Assembly (NCBI RefSeq): GCF_016863535.1
Contig: NZ_BOPB01000009.1
Location: forward strand, 515,973 to 579,972
Direction: 5' to 3'
DNA: 64,000 nt
Source: Micromonospora lutea
GTDB taxonomy: Bacteria; Actinomycetota; Actinomycetes; Mycobacteriales; Micromonosporaceae
Part shown: in pieces, positions 17,161-26,086 of the stretch
Layout of the letters: every line of letters begins with the position of its first letter
How positions within the stretch are numbered: position 1 is the first letter of the stretch
Made by a program: the position numbers and the translations under genes
Notes under the pieces: model-generated
Databases searched by the model: none
What the model saw: the letters and a program-made list of their open reading frames with translations, nothing else
What the model was told of the DNA's origin: nothing

Positions 17161-17928
17161 ATGACGGTGGCGGTGCGGGTGATCCCGTGTCTCGACGTGG
17201 ACGCGGGACGGGTGGTCAAGGGCGTCAACTTCCTCGACCTGCGGGACGCGGGCGATCCGGTCGAACTGGCTGCCGCGTACGACCGCGCGGGGGCCGACGA
17301 GCTGACCTTCCTCGACGTCACGGCCTCCGTCAGCGACCGAGGCACGATGCTCGACGTGGTCCGGCGTACGGCGGAGTCGGTCTTCATCCCGCTGACCGTC
17401 GGCGGCGGTGTGCGGACCGTGGCGGACGTGGACACGCTGCTGCGCGCGGGTGCCGACAAGATCGGGGTGAACACGGCGGCGATCGCCCGGCCGGAACTGC
17501 TCGCGGAGATCGCGGAGCGGTTCGGTCGGCAGGTGCTGGTGCTCTCCCTGGACGTGCGGCGGGCACCGGCGGGCACCACTCCGAGCGGTTTCGAGGTGAC
17601 CACCCACGGCGGTCGGCGGGGCACCGGGCTGGATGCCGTGTGGTGGGCGCAGCGCGGTGCCGAGCTGGGTGCGGGTGAGATCCTGCTCAACTCGATGGAC
17701 GCCGACGGCACGAAGGCCGGCTTCGACCTCGAACTCATCGGCGCGGTGCGCCGGGTCGTCGACGTGCCGGTGGTGGCCAGCGGTGGAGCAGGCGAGGCGG
17801 CCCACTTTCCGCCGGCGATCGGCGCGGGTGCCGACGCGGTGCTGGCGGCCAGTGTGTTCCACTTCGGGGAGCTGACCGTGGCGGAGGTCAAGGACGTGCT
17901 GCGCGGCGCCGGTCACCCCGTGCGCTGA
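17161..17928 (+). CDS. hisF: Imidazole glycerol phosphate synthase, cyclase subunit HisF
   Basis: A 255-residue (beta/alpha)8 barrel that, with HisH, forms IGP and AICAR. The catalytic aspartates are in [18 protein letters not shown] and [37 protein letters not shown] and [13 protein letters not shown] are the phosphate-binding blocks. It is the last his gene of this cluster; hisI is encoded 15 kb downstream beside trpE. Confidence 0.97.
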   Translation: MTVAVRVIPCLDVDAGRVVKGVNFLDLRDAGDPVELAAAYDRAGADELTFLDVTASVSDRGTMLDVVRRTAESVFIPLTVGGGVRTVADVDTLLRAGADKIGVNTAAIARPELLAEIAERFGRQVLVLSLDVRRAPAGTTPSGFEVTTHGGRRGTGLDAVWWAQRGAELGAGEILLNSMDADGTKAGFDLELIGAVRRVVDVPVVASGGAGEAAHFPPAIGAGADAVLAASVFHFGELTVAEVKDVLRGAGHPVR

Positions 17929-17990
17929 GGTCTGTCGGGGCGCTACGGGGGGTCCGGGTTCCGGTGGTGTGGTGGCCGATGGCGCGGCGG

Positions 17991-18452
17991 TCAGCCGCGA
18001 CCGGAGTGCCCCTCGGGGGAGCGCCGGGGCACCGGAATGGACCGCACCAGGTATTCCTGCACGGCGGCGGCGTGCTCCTCCTCGTCGAGGTGCCAGTCTG
18101 CGGTGCCCGGCGGGTGCCGGCGGCTGAGCACGCCCTGCACGGTGTCGACGGTGGTGGCCAGCCCGGCGCTGGGCCGGGAGCGCCACAGGTGCTCGCCGTC
18201 GGTGGTGATCCGGAACCAGCCGTCGGAGACATCGACCAGCCCGGCGCCGAGCAACCGGCGGATCGCCTCCTCGATGTCGCGCCGCTCAGGAATGCTCTGG
18301 TCGAGGTGGTCGGCTGTGGAGAGCACGTCGGCGAGGCGTACTCCCTCGGGGCGGCGGGTGGTCGTGGACCGTCGGTGTCGTCCAGCACCGCTGGCGATGA
18401 CCAGCGAGACGAAGATCCATGCGTCGGTGCGACGCCAGGCGTTGTCCCCCAT
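17991..18452 (-). CDS. Hypothetical protein with winged-helix-like segment
   Basis: A 153-residue protein I do not recognise. It begins MGDNAWRRTDAWIFVSLVIA. The middle (ADVLSTADHLDQSIPERRDIEEAIRRLLGAGLVDV, then DGWFRITTDGEHLWR) looks like a winged-helix fold, the kind of domain used for DNA binding, but no other DNA-binding hallmark is clear. The C-terminus is hydrophilic. It is convergent with hisF, 62 bases away. Confidence 0.65.
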   Translation of the reverse strand: MGDNAWRRTDAWIFVSLVIASGAGRHRRSTTTRRPEGVRLADVLSTADHLDQSIPERRDIEEAIRRLLGAGLVDVSDGWFRITTDGEHLWRSRPSAGLATTVDTVQGVLSRRHPPGTADWHLDEEEHAAAVQEYLVRSIPVPRRSPEGHSGRG

Positions 18453-18595
18453 GCGGAGATTCTGCCGGGCGACCGGGCTCCAGGAAAACACCGGCCGCCG
18501 TACTGCGACAGTGAGTGGCATCATGATTGCCGACAGTCCACCCGGGTAGACGGAACGGGTTCGATCCGCTATGTGTCCGTGGCGCTGGGTGGTCG

Positions 18596-19243
18596 TCAGG
18601 TGACCGGGGCAGGCGTGACCCGTTCCGGTGCCGGTGGGCTCGGCTCGGCGACGTCGAACAGGGGCAGGAACAGTTGGGCCAGCGGTCCGATGGCCAGCGC
18701 GTAGGCGATGGTGCCGATGCCGACCGTGCCGCCGAACACCGCCCCCACGGCCAGCACGCCGACCTCGATGACGGTGCGGACCAGGCGGAGTGACCGGTTG
18801 GGGTAGCGGGCGACCAGGCCGGTCATCAGCCCGTCCCGGGGGCCCGGTCCGAGTCGGGCGCCGAGGTAGAGCGCGGTGGCCGCGCCGTTGCCGACGATGC
18901 CGGCGACCAGCAGGCCGATCCGCAGGGGGAGTGGGTCCACGGACGGCAGCAGGGCCAGTGTCGCGTCGACCGCCAGGCCGATCACCACGACGTTGGCGAC
19001 GGTGCCGAGGCCGGGGCGCTGGCGCAGCGGGATCCAGGCCAGCAGCACCAGCACGCCCACCGCGATGACCATCGTCCCCATGCTCAGGCCGGTCAGCCGG
19101 GACAACCCCTGATGGAAGACGTCCCACGGGTTCAGCCCGAGCCCGGAGCGGATCATCAGGGCCATGCTGAAGCCGTAGAGGACGAGCCCGACGAAGAGGT
19201 GCGTGAGCCGTCGGACCGGCCGGTGTCGGAGGTTGCCAATCAT
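18596..19243 (-). CDS. YczE/YitT-type membrane protein
   Basis: A 215-residue protein with five to six transmembrane helices and the YczE-family pattern YGFSMALMIRSGLGLNPWDV followed by GLSRLTGLSMGTMVIAVG, with GARLGPGPRDGLMTGL later. Members are membrane proteins of unknown cargo that are regularly paired with MocR-type regulators. ATG 19243 is chosen over an in-frame codon at 19309 because the helix-rich region starts directly after it and the intergenic operator would otherwise be coding. The C-terminal tail is Pro-rich. Confidence 0.85.
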   Translation of the reverse strand: MIGNLRHRPVRRLTHLFVGLVLYGFSMALMIRSGLGLNPWDVFHQGLSRLTGLSMGTMVIAVGVLVLLAWIPLRQRPGLGTVANVVVIGLAVDATLALLPSVDPLPLRIGLLVAGIVGNGAATALYLGARLGPGPRDGLMTGLVARYPNRSLRLVRTVIEVGVLAVGAVFGGTVGIGTIAYALAIGPLAQLFLPLFDVAEPSPPAPERVTPAPVT

Positions 19244-19292
19244 TGCCACGCATGCCACTCTAGGTGCCAATTGGCCACGCGATAGAGCCAAT
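19235..19292. promoter_or_regulatory. Phased GCCAAT repeats, candidate operator for the MocR-type regulator
   Basis: Three direct GCCAAT copies lie at 19235-19240, 19266-19271 and 19287-19292, spaced by 31 and 21 bases, close to three and two helical turns. Two also lie in palindromes, GCCAATTGGC (19266-19275) and CCAATATTGG (19288-19297). A further CCAATTGG occurs at 19331-19338 just inside the regulator gene. MocR regulators bind spaced direct repeats in divergent intergenic regions, which fits. Confidence 0.55.
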
Positions 19293-19307
19293 ATTGGGAG
19301 AGTGGCC

Positions 19308-20765
19308 ATGGTCAGTCAGGTTCGCGGCGTCCAATTGGCCCGACTGCTCGGGCAGTGGCATGCCCTGCCGGGCCGGCGACGCAGCCCCGACTACGCCGCG
19401 CTGGCCGGGGCGGTACGCGGTCTGCTCGCCGACGGCCGGTTACCGCTCGGCGTACGCCTGCCGGCCGAACGGGACCTGGCTGAGGCGCTGCGGATCAGCC
19501 GTACCACCGTCACGGCCGCGTACCGCGAGTTGCGCGACAGTGGCCACCTGGCCAGTCGGCGGGGCGCGGGAAGCTGGACGATGCTGCCGGGGACGCACCG
19601 GGTGGCGCCCAACGGGCTCTGGACCCCGCTGGACGACCAGGACATGCTCGACCTGGGGGTGGCGGCGTTGGCCGCCCCGCCCGAGCTGCTACCGGCGGCC
19701 CGCGCGGCGGCGGAGGACCTGCCCCGCTATCTCAGCGGTGCCGGGTACCACCCGATCGGGATCATCGAGCTGCGCGAGGCGGTCGCCCAGCGGTACACCG
19801 AGCGTGGCCTGCCCACCTCGCCCGACCAGATCATGGTCACCAACGGGACGCAGCATGCCCTGGACCTGGTGTTGCGGTTGGCGGTCGCGCCGGGCGGCGG
19901 GGTGCTGGTCGAGTCACCGAGCTATCCCAACGCGCTCGCGGCCCTGGCCGCCCGGCGGGCCCGGATCACCACGTACGGCCTGGCCGCCGATGCCGACGGT
20001 TGGGACGCGGACCTGCTGCTGGGCACGCTGCGGCAGGTGCGACCCCGGGCCGGATACCTGATCCCCGACTTCCAGAACCCGACCGGGCACCTGATGCCGG
20101 CCGACCTGCGGGAGCGGCTGGTGGCCACCGCGCACGCGGTCGGCACCGATCTCGTGATCGACGAGTCGTTCGTGGACCTGCCGCTGGACGGGACGGAACT
20201 GCCGCCGCCGACGGCGAGCTTCGACCGGCACTCCCGGGTGATCAGCATCGGCGGCATGAGCAAGCCGTTCTGGGGTGGGCTGCGGATCGGCTGGATCCGC
20301 GCGTCGGCGCCGCAGGTGCAGCGGCTGGCCGCCGCACGGGTGGGGGTCGACATGGCCAGCCCGGTGCTGGACCAGTTGGTCGCGGTGCATCTGCTCGACG
20401 TCGCGCCGGCCATCGTGGCCGCCCGGCAGGGCCAACTGGCCGGGCAGCGTGACGCGTTGCTCGGCGCGCTGGCCGCGCGGCTGCCGGAGTGGCGGGTCAC
20501 GGTGCCGCGCGGCGGGGTGACCCTCTGGGCCGAGCTGGACGGTCCGATCTCCAGCGCCCTGGCGCGGGCCGCCGAAGAGGTCGGCGTACGCCTGGCCCCC
20601 GGACCGCGCTTCGGCCTCGACGGCACGTTGGAGCGTTTCCTGCGGCTGCCGTTCACCCTGCCGGCCGGCGATCTGGTCGAGGCCGTCGGCCGGATCGCCG
20701 CGGTTCGGTACGACCTGGACCGTGCCGGGCAGCCTCGCTGGCGGGAGCCGAGCGTCATCGCCTGA
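19308..20765 (+). CDS. MocR-type (GntR HTH plus aminotransferase domain) regulator
   Basis: A 485-residue transcription factor with an N-terminal GntR winged helix (GVRLPAERDLAEALRISRTT, TAAYRELRDSGHLASRRGAG) and a C-terminal class I aminotransferase-like domain that binds PLP. The domain has NGTQHALDLVLR, DFQNPTGHLMP and the PLP lysine in GGMSKPFWGGLRIGW (about residue 320). ATG 19308 is used; the in-frame extension to 19203 would cover the operator and divergent promoter. It is divergent from the YczE-type gene, the standard YczR-YczE pairing. Confidence 0.92.
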   Translation: MVSQVRGVQLARLLGQWHALPGRRRSPDYAALAGAVRGLLADGRLPLGVRLPAERDLAEALRISRTTVTAAYRELRDSGHLASRRGAGSWTMLPGTHRVAPNGLWTPLDDQDMLDLGVAALAAPPELLPAARAAAEDLPRYLSGAGYHPIGIIELREAVAQRYTERGLPTSPDQIMVTNGTQHALDLVLRLAVAPGGGVLVESPSYPNALAALAARRARITTYGLAADADGWDADLLLGTLRQVRPRAGYLIPDFQNPTGHLMPADLRERLVATAHAVGTDLVIDESFVDLPLDGTELPPPTASFDRHSRVISIGGMSKPFWGGLRIGWIRASAPQVQRLAAARVGVDMASPVLDQLVAVHLLDVAPAIVAARQGQLAGQRDALLGALAARLPEWRVTVPRGGVTLWAELDGPISSALARAAEEVGVRLAPGPRFGLDGTLERFLRLPFTLPAGDLVEAVGRIAAVRYDLDRAGQPRWREPSVIA

Positions 20766-20824
20766 GCGGGCGTCGATCCGGCGATCATCGACCGTCGGCC
20801 GGTGGTGCCGGGCAGACTGCGGGG

Positions 20825-22138
20825 ATGGGCGGCGCCGGCGGAGTGCGATGGTCACGCGGCCTCAGACCTGGCGCTCCCGGGTCCCGCACCACTCGCCTGG
20901 AACTCTTCTACGACCTGGTATTCGTCTTCGCCTTCATCCAGGTGACCACGCTCACCGCCGACAACGCCACCCCGCGCGGGCTGGTGCAGTGTGGGGTGGT
21001 GCTGGCCCTGCTCTGGTGGGCGTGGACCGGCTTCGCCGTGCTCGGCAACATGGTCCGCACCGACCAGGGCGTCGTGTTGCCGTTGCTGGGGTTCACCACC
21101 ATGGCCGCAGCGTTCGTGTTCGCCCTGGCGATGCCGCGGGCCTTCCTCGACCTGCCCGGGGGGCTGCCCGGCCCGCTGGTCTTCGCCGTGTGCTACTTCG
21201 TGGTCCGGGCCATCCAGGTGGCGCTCTACGGCTGGCTCGCCCGGGGCAGTCCTGAGCTGCATCGCCGCTTCCTCTTCACTGCCGGGCGTGGGGCCATCGT
21301 CGGGGTGCTGATCCTGTCCGCCGCGCTGCTGCCCAAGGGGCTGACCGGTGAGCAGGAGAAGATCGGGCTGCGGCTGGCGCTCTGGATCGCCGCGGTCGCC
21401 GTCGAGTACGGCACCGCGCTGGCCCGGAGCGGCGGCGGCTGGACGGTGTTGTCCGCCGGGCACTGGGCCGAACGGCACGCCCTGATCGTGCTGGTGGCGC
21501 TCGGTGAGACGATCATCGGGCTGGGGCTCGGCGCCGGGTTCGTGGCCGCCCGGCCGCTGACCTGGCCGGTGATCGTCGCCGCGACGCTCGGCGTGACCGT
21601 GGTTGCCGGGTTCTGGTGGGCGTACTTCGACAGCTTCGCCCTGGCCGTGGAGCAGACCCTGCACCGTACCCGGGATCCGCAGGCCCGGGCGCTGCTGGCC
21701 CGCGACGCCTACACGTACCTGCACCTGCCGCTCGTGGCCGGCCCGATCCTGTTCGCGCTGGGCCTCAAGCGGCTGCTCGGCGGCGCGGCCGAGCCGGTCA
21801 CGTCGGCCGGGGGGACGCTGCCCGGGTTCGACCTGCTGGCCCTGTACGGCGGGGTCGCGCTCTACCTGCTGACGCTGGTGGCGCTGGGCTGGCGGGTGCT
21901 GAGGCTGCGGCGTTGGCCGACGATCGTCGGCATCGTCCTGCTGGCGGTGCTGGTCCCGGCCGCCACCCGGATGCCGGGACTGGCCGCCCTGGGGTTGCTC
22001 ACCGGGGTGGTGCTGGCGGTGACCGTGGTGCAGACGCTGGCGGACGCGCCGCTGCGTAGGCGGGTGCGCGGGCTGGCGTGGGCCGAGCAACTCGCCGCCG
22101 AGGCCGAGCAGACCAACTGGCGGGGTCGCCACCTGTGA
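20825..22138 (+). CDS. LtrA family membrane protein
   Basis: A 437-residue polytopic membrane protein of the low-temperature-requirement A family, with about ten to twelve helices. Its signature blocks are TTRLELFYDLVFVFAFIQV at the N-terminus, HWAERHALIVLVALGETIIG in the middle and FWWAYFDSFALA. The function of LtrA proteins is not established. ATG 20825 follows GCGGGG and starts the conserved region; the longer in-frame ORF overlaps the regulator gene. The gene ends at a stem-loop shared with the convergent acyl-CoA synthetase gene. Confidence 0.9.
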   Translation: MGGAGGVRWSRGLRPGAPGSRTTRLELFYDLVFVFAFIQVTTLTADNATPRGLVQCGVVLALLWWAWTGFAVLGNMVRTDQGVVLPLLGFTTMAAAFVFALAMPRAFLDLPGGLPGPLVFAVCYFVVRAIQVALYGWLARGSPELHRRFLFTAGRGAIVGVLILSAALLPKGLTGEQEKIGLRLALWIAAVAVEYGTALARSGGGWTVLSAGHWAERHALIVLVALGETIIGLGLGAGFVAARPLTWPVIVAATLGVTVVAGFWWAYFDSFALAVEQTLHRTRDPQARALLARDAYTYLHLPLVAGPILFALGLKRLLGGAAEPVTSAGGTLPGFDLLALYGGVALYLLTLVALGWRVLRLRRWPTIVGIVLLAVLVPAATRMPGLAALGLLTGVVLAVTVVQTLADAPLRRRVRGLAWAEQLAAEAEQTNWRGRHL

Positions 22139-22184
22139 CGCCCACCGACCGTCGTCCCGGGGCGCGGGGGCCCGAGACGCCGGG

Positions 22185-22225
22185 CCGGGTCGGCCCACGC
22201 CGGAGTTCCGACGCGGCCGACCCGG
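22185..22225. terminator. Bidirectional stem-loop between convergent ltrA-like and acyl-CoA synthetase genes
   Basis: CCGGGTCGGCC (22185-22195) pairs perfectly with GGCCGACCCGG (22215-22225) around a 19-base loop. It lies between two converging stops (22138 and 22237), so it can terminate both transcripts. Confidence 0.6.
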
Positions 22226-22236
22226 GGAACCGTCCG

Positions 22237-24057
22237 TCAGATCTCGGCGACGGTGCCGACGTACATCTTGTCGATCTCCTCGGCGAAGTTGTTCTCCACC
22301 CCACGGCGCTTGATCTTGAGCGACGGGGTGATCTCGCCGTCCTCGATGGTCAGGTCGCGCGGCAGGATGGTGACCTTCTTGATGGTCTCCCAGCGGTTCA
22401 GCTTCTGGTTGAGCTCGGCGACGTACCCCTCCACCATGGCCAGGGCCTCGGGCGAGGCGACGATCTCGGCGTACGGGCGACCCTCCAGCGGGGTGCCGGC
22501 AGCCCATCCGGTGATGGCGTCCGGGTCCAGCGTCACCAGCATGGTGCAGTAGTTGCGGGCCTGACCGATCACCACGGCCTGCGAGGTGTAGGGACAGGTG
22601 GCCTTGAACATGCCCTCGATGTGCGACGGCGCGACGTACTTGCCGCCCGAGGTCTTGACCAGATCCTTCTTGCGGTCGGTGATGCGCAGGTAACCGTCGT
22701 CGTCGAGGCTGCCGATGTCGCCGGTACGGAAGAAGCCGTCCTCGGTGAAGGCGGCGGCGGTCTCCTCGGGCAGGTTGTGGTAGCCCCGCATCACCGGACG
22801 ACCCTTGATCAGGATCTCGCCGTCGGTGTCGATGCGGCACTCGAGGTCGCCCATGGCCTTGCCGACGGTGCCGATCCGCAGCCCGTCGGGCGGGTTGACG
22901 AAGTTGCCGGCGCTGGTCTCGGTCAGCCCGTAGCCCTCGGAGATCGGCAGGTTCGCCGCGGCGAAGAAGGTGGCGATCTCCGGGCTGAGCGGGGCGGCGC
23001 CGGAGACCAGCACCCGGATCCGGCCACCGAGCCGGGCCTGGAGCTTGCTGAAGACCAGCTTCTCCGCCACCGTGTACTTGAGCTTCAGTCCGCCCGGCAC
23101 CGGCTTGCCGGCCTGCTCCAGGGCGACCTTCTCCTTGCCGACGCCGACCGCCCAGGCGAAGATCTTGGCCTTCGCTCCACCGGCGTCCTGTGCGGTGGTG
23201 ACCGACTTGTTGTAGACCTTCTCGTAGACCCGGGGCGCGCCGCACATCAGCGTCGGGCGGACCACCGAGAGCAGCTCGACGAGCTTGTCGACCCGGCCGT
23301 CCACGTACGTGGGCAGGCCGACGTGGGTGGCGCCGCAGAGCAGCGTCTTGCCGAACGAGTGGGACAGCGGCAGCCAGAGGTACTGAAGGTCGTCCTCGCG
23401 GAGCAGCCCGACGGCCTCCTGCGCGACGCCCTCCCAGCACCAGCCGCCGTGCAGCAGCTCGACGCCCTTGGGCCGACCGGTGGTGCCGGAGGTGTAGATC
23501 AGGGTGGCGAGGTGGTCCGGACCGATGTCGGCGACCAGGCGCTCGATCAGCTCCGGGTCCTCGGCGAGCCGCTGGGCCCCCTGCTCCTCCAGCTGGGTGA
23601 GGGTCAGCTGCGGCACGCTCGCCGACGCGTCGGGTTCACCGTCGAGGAGGATCACGTGGGTCAGCGCGGGCAGTTGCGCTCCGGCGATCTTCGCCGCCTG
23701 CTCCGGGTTCTCCGCGAACAGCACCTTGGAGCCGGAGTCGGAAATGATGTAGGTGGCGTCCTCGGCCTCGGTGGTCGGGTAGACCGTGGTCGTGGCGCCG
23801 CTGGCGCACATGATGCCGAAGTCGGCGAGCACCCATTCGAGGCGGGTGTTCGCCAGGATCGCGACCCGATCCTCCGGACCGACGCCCAGGCCGTGCAGGC
23901 CGGCGGCGATCGCCTTGGCCCGCTGGGAGACCTGTGCCCAGGTCAGCCAGACCGGTCCGTCCGGGCCGGGGTGGGCGAAAGCGTGGTGGTCGGGGGTCGC
24001 CGCCACGCGCTTGAGGAACATGTCAGGGATGGAGCTGTACGGTACATCGAGAGCCAT
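22237..24057 (-). CDS. Long-chain acyl-CoA synthetase (AMP-forming)
   Basis: A 606-residue ANL-superfamily ligase of the long-chain FadD type that activates fatty acids to acyl-CoA via acyl-AMP. The AMP/phosphate loop is YTSGTTGRPKGVELL, the adenine-binding motif is EGYGLTETSAG, and the hinge and catalytic lysine region includes GDIGSLDDDGYLRITDRKKD and, near the C-terminus, PSLKIKRR. ATG 24057 with GAAGGCGG upstream is preferred to the in-frame GTG at 24099, which lacks a ribosome site. It is convergent with the LtrA gene and downstream of the terpene synthase gene on the same strand. Confidence 0.93.
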   Translation of the reverse strand: MALDVPYSSIPDMFLKRVAATPDHHAFAHPGPDGPVWLTWAQVSQRAKAIAAGLHGLGVGPEDRVAILANTRLEWVLADFGIMCASGATTTVYPTTEAEDATYIISDSGSKVLFAENPEQAAKIAGAQLPALTHVILLDGEPDASASVPQLTLTQLEEQGAQRLAEDPELIERLVADIGPDHLATLIYTSGTTGRPKGVELLHGGWCWEGVAQEAVGLLREDDLQYLWLPLSHSFGKTLLCGATHVGLPTYVDGRVDKLVELLSVVRPTLMCGAPRVYEKVYNKSVTTAQDAGGAKAKIFAWAVGVGKEKVALEQAGKPVPGGLKLKYTVAEKLVFSKLQARLGGRIRVLVSGAAPLSPEIATFFAAANLPISEGYGLTETSAGNFVNPPDGLRIGTVGKAMGDLECRIDTDGEILIKGRPVMRGYHNLPEETAAAFTEDGFFRTGDIGSLDDDGYLRITDRKKDLVKTSGGKYVAPSHIEGMFKATCPYTSQAVVIGQARNYCTMLVTLDPDAITGWAAGTPLEGRPYAEIVASPEALAMVEGYVAELNQKLNRWETIKKVTILPRDLTIEDGEITPSLKIKRRGVENNFAEEIDKMYVGTVAEI

Positions 24058-24197
24058 CGCTGTAGCCGCCTTCGGGGGTGGAGGCGTGACGGTCGTCACG
24101 GTCGGTGTTCGTTACCGAAGAGTATTGCCTGTTCCCGGCATCGGCTAGCCCTGACGATCATCCCACCAGCCCGTTCCCGTCAGGTGGAACGGTCGTC

Positions 24198-25136
24198 TCA
24201 CGCGTAGCGCGCCGCAGCCCGTGACCAGTCGTAGGTGGCCCGAATCCAGTTCCGTCGGGAGTCCAGCGCCGGACGCACCGCGTCGCCGTGGCTGGCCAGC
24301 AGCGCGGTCTCGGCCGCCAGATACGCGCCGAGCCGTTCGTTGAACCGGTCGGTGGCCGCCTGCAGGGCCGCCCATTCGTCACCGGTCTCCCTGGTCAGCA
24401 CCGTGATCAGGTTGTGTGCGTCCGGCCCGCCCTGGTTCTCCTTGCGGTAGGAGAAGACGTCGTTGCACCAGCAGATCAGGTCGGCGGCGAGCATCTCCAG
24501 GGTGGCCCAGCCGGGGTCCGCCCGGCGGACGGCCGGCGGAAAGCCGTCCAGAGCCAGGTCGGTCAGGGTCAGACTGGGATACACGGCACCGGTGTGGCGG
24601 CGCATCTGGACGTACTCGTCGACCGGCGGGACCCGTTCGTGTTCCCGGTTGGCCGCCTCCCACAGCAGCGCGAGCAGATACTCGCGCATCCCGGAGACGA
24701 ACCGCAGCAACACGGCCGGGCGACGGTGCTCGCGCACCCGTTGGCACAGGTCGGCCAGGCCGGCGGCCAGTGTCCCGGCCGCGCCGGGTGGTACCGGACC
24801 TGGCGCGCCCTGACGGTCCAGGACGTCCAGCAGGGCGGCCACGGTCGGCGCGAGCCGAATGGGCTCGGCGCCCAGTCCGTCCTCGTCACAGGCGTCGTCC
24901 ATCACGAACAGCCAGGAGATGAGGTCGGTCAGCAGGCGGAGACGCTCCAGCGGGGCCTGCGGACAGGCTCGCCCGGCAAGGCCGGCGGCGTCCGCCCGGT
25001 GGAGGCGTTGCCCGTTACTGATCAGTCCGAGGTCCTGCGCCCAGTCCGCACTCTCTCGGGCCACGCGCTCGGTGTCGCCGTGCCGAACGCCGGCGAACGG
25101 GGGCTCTCGCAGGGCCGAGACCACAAATCTTCGCAT
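24198..25136 (-). CDS. Class I terpene synthase-like protein (cryptic sesquiterpene-type cyclase)
   Basis: A 312-residue protein with the features of bacterial class I terpene cyclases, which ionise a prenyl diphosphate and cyclise the cation. The Asp-rich metal motif is MDDACDED (D80, D81, D84). The NSE triad is CNDVFSYRKEN (N225, S229, E233). An effector-type arginine precedes it in QMRRHTGAVYPSL (R179-R180), and the C-terminal Arg-Tyr pair is present (AAARYA). The start ATG 25136 has AGGGAG upstream. The length fits single-domain sesquiterpene or monoterpene cyclases. The product cannot be predicted from sequence alone. No P450 or prenyltransferase is adjacent. Confidence 0.87.
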   Translation of the reverse strand: MRRFVVSALREPPFAGVRHGDTERVARESADWAQDLGLISNGQRLHRADAAGLAGRACPQAPLERLRLLTDLISWLFVMDDACDEDGLGAEPIRLAPTVAALLDVLDRQGAPGPVPPGAAGTLAAGLADLCQRVREHRRPAVLLRFVSGMREYLLALLWEAANREHERVPPVDEYVQMRRHTGAVYPSLTLTDLALDGFPPAVRRADPGWATLEMLAADLICWCNDVFSYRKENQGGPDAHNLITVLTRETGDEWAALQAATDRFNERLGAYLAAETALLASHGDAVRPALDSRRNWIRATYDWSRAAARYA

Positions 25137-25258
25137 TGCGCTCCCTGTCGCCGCCCCCCCACGAGGCGGCGCGGTCAGCGTACGGGAGCAAAGATGCTGG
25201 TCGCTCGATGAGTTGCGTAACGTTTCGGATTTCGCCGTGACCGGTTCCGCACACAGGG

Positions 25259-25888
25259 TTAGAATGCCAGGTTGGCGGCGTGCAACCGGTCGGTCAGTTC
25301 CGGGGCGCCGTCGAGCTGCACCCGGGCCGCGCGTTGCCGGCCGGACAGAAACAAGGCCAGCTCACCGGGCGTGCCGACCAACCGCAACGGTGCGTCGCCA
25401 CGGCCGGTCGCCACCTCGCCGTGGCCGGGTGCCTGGACCAGCAACCGGGCCGGGAAGCGGCGCAGGGCCAGCCGACCGAGGGCCGACACCCGACGCCACA
25501 GCGCCTGCTCCAACCCCGCCGGCAGGTCGCGGGGCTGCCAGTCGGCCTGGGCGCGGCGTACGTCCTCGTGATGGATGAAGAACTCCAGCGTGTTGGCCAG
25601 CTCATCGGTCAACGGGTTGCTGACCGGGCTCCACAACGGAGGACGCCCCACCTGGTCGAGCAGCTCGGTCCAGTCGCGGGCGGCGACCTGACGTCGCACC
25701 CGTTCGGCGTACCCGCTCAGCGGCGGGAGGAAGATGCCGGGCGCGGCGTCCGGACGACGCTCCCGGACCACCAGGTGCGCGGCGAGATCGCGGGTCGTCC
25801 AGCCCTCGTTGAGGGTCGGAGCGTCGGGGCCCAGGGCGGCCATCAGTGCAGTGAGCGCCTCGCGCTCCGATCGGGCGTACCTCGGCAT
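25259..25888 (-). CDS. TIGR03085-type (mycothiol-dependent isomerase/DinB-like) protein
   Basis: A 209-residue protein of the actinobacterial TIGR03085 family, related to the DinB/maleylpyruvate isomerase N-terminal fold. It has LNEGWTTRDLAAHLVVRERR with the first metal-type histidine and LEFFIHHEDVRRAQ with the others. Members are presumed mycothiol-dependent or metal-binding enzymes of unknown substrate. ATG 25888 is chosen because a TACGAT -10 element lies seven bases upstream; the in-frame extension to 26158 crosses this promoter. It is transcribed toward the terpene synthase gene, 122 bases away. Confidence 0.85.
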   Translation of the reverse strand: MPRYARSEREALTALMAALGPDAPTLNEGWTTRDLAAHLVVRERRPDAAPGIFLPPLSGYAERVRRQVAARDWTELLDQVGRPPLWSPVSNPLTDELANTLEFFIHHEDVRRAQADWQPRDLPAGLEQALWRRVSALGRLALRRFPARLLVQAPGHGEVATGRGDAPLRLVGTPGELALFLSGRQRAARVQLDGAPELTDRLHAANLAF

Positions 25889-25895
25889 GACAGTG

Positions 25896-25901
25896 ATCGT
25901 A
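25896..25901 (-). promoter_or_regulatory. -10-like element for a leaderless TIGR03085-type gene
   Basis: On the minus strand TACGAT ends seven bases before the ATG at 25888 with no Shine-Dalgarno sequence, which fits a leaderless start. Confidence 0.45.
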
Positions 25902-25932
25902 GGCCGGTAGGGACCACGTCGCCTGCCGAGCG

Positions 25933-25963
25933 CGTGAGCGAGCGAACCATCGGGTTCAGCAGC
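25933..25963. repeat. Dispersed GAGCGAGCGAA repeat, copy 1
   Basis: GAGCGAGCGAACCATCGGGTTC in the intergenic region resembles GCGAGCGAATCATCAGGTTC at about 34707-34730. It is probably a copy of a short repeat scattered between genes in this genus; that it is genus-wide is from memory. Confidence 0.4.
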
Positions 25964-26086
25964 GTGGCGCGACCGGGCCGATCCGGTTCGCCGGGGTGAC
26001 GTCGGACATATCCCCGCGGGTCGGCGGACCCGGCGCGCAGCGGTAAGGATGAGGGAGGATGATGGCGGCTTACGGCGGGGGAGAAT

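Noticed and set aside
20852..23440. 862-codon minus-strand frame opposite ltrA and overlapping the acyl-CoA synthetase
   Set aside because: It is a low-complexity Gln/His/Arg-rich shadow of the third codon position; the true genes are LtrA (+) and acyl-CoA synthetase in another minus frame.
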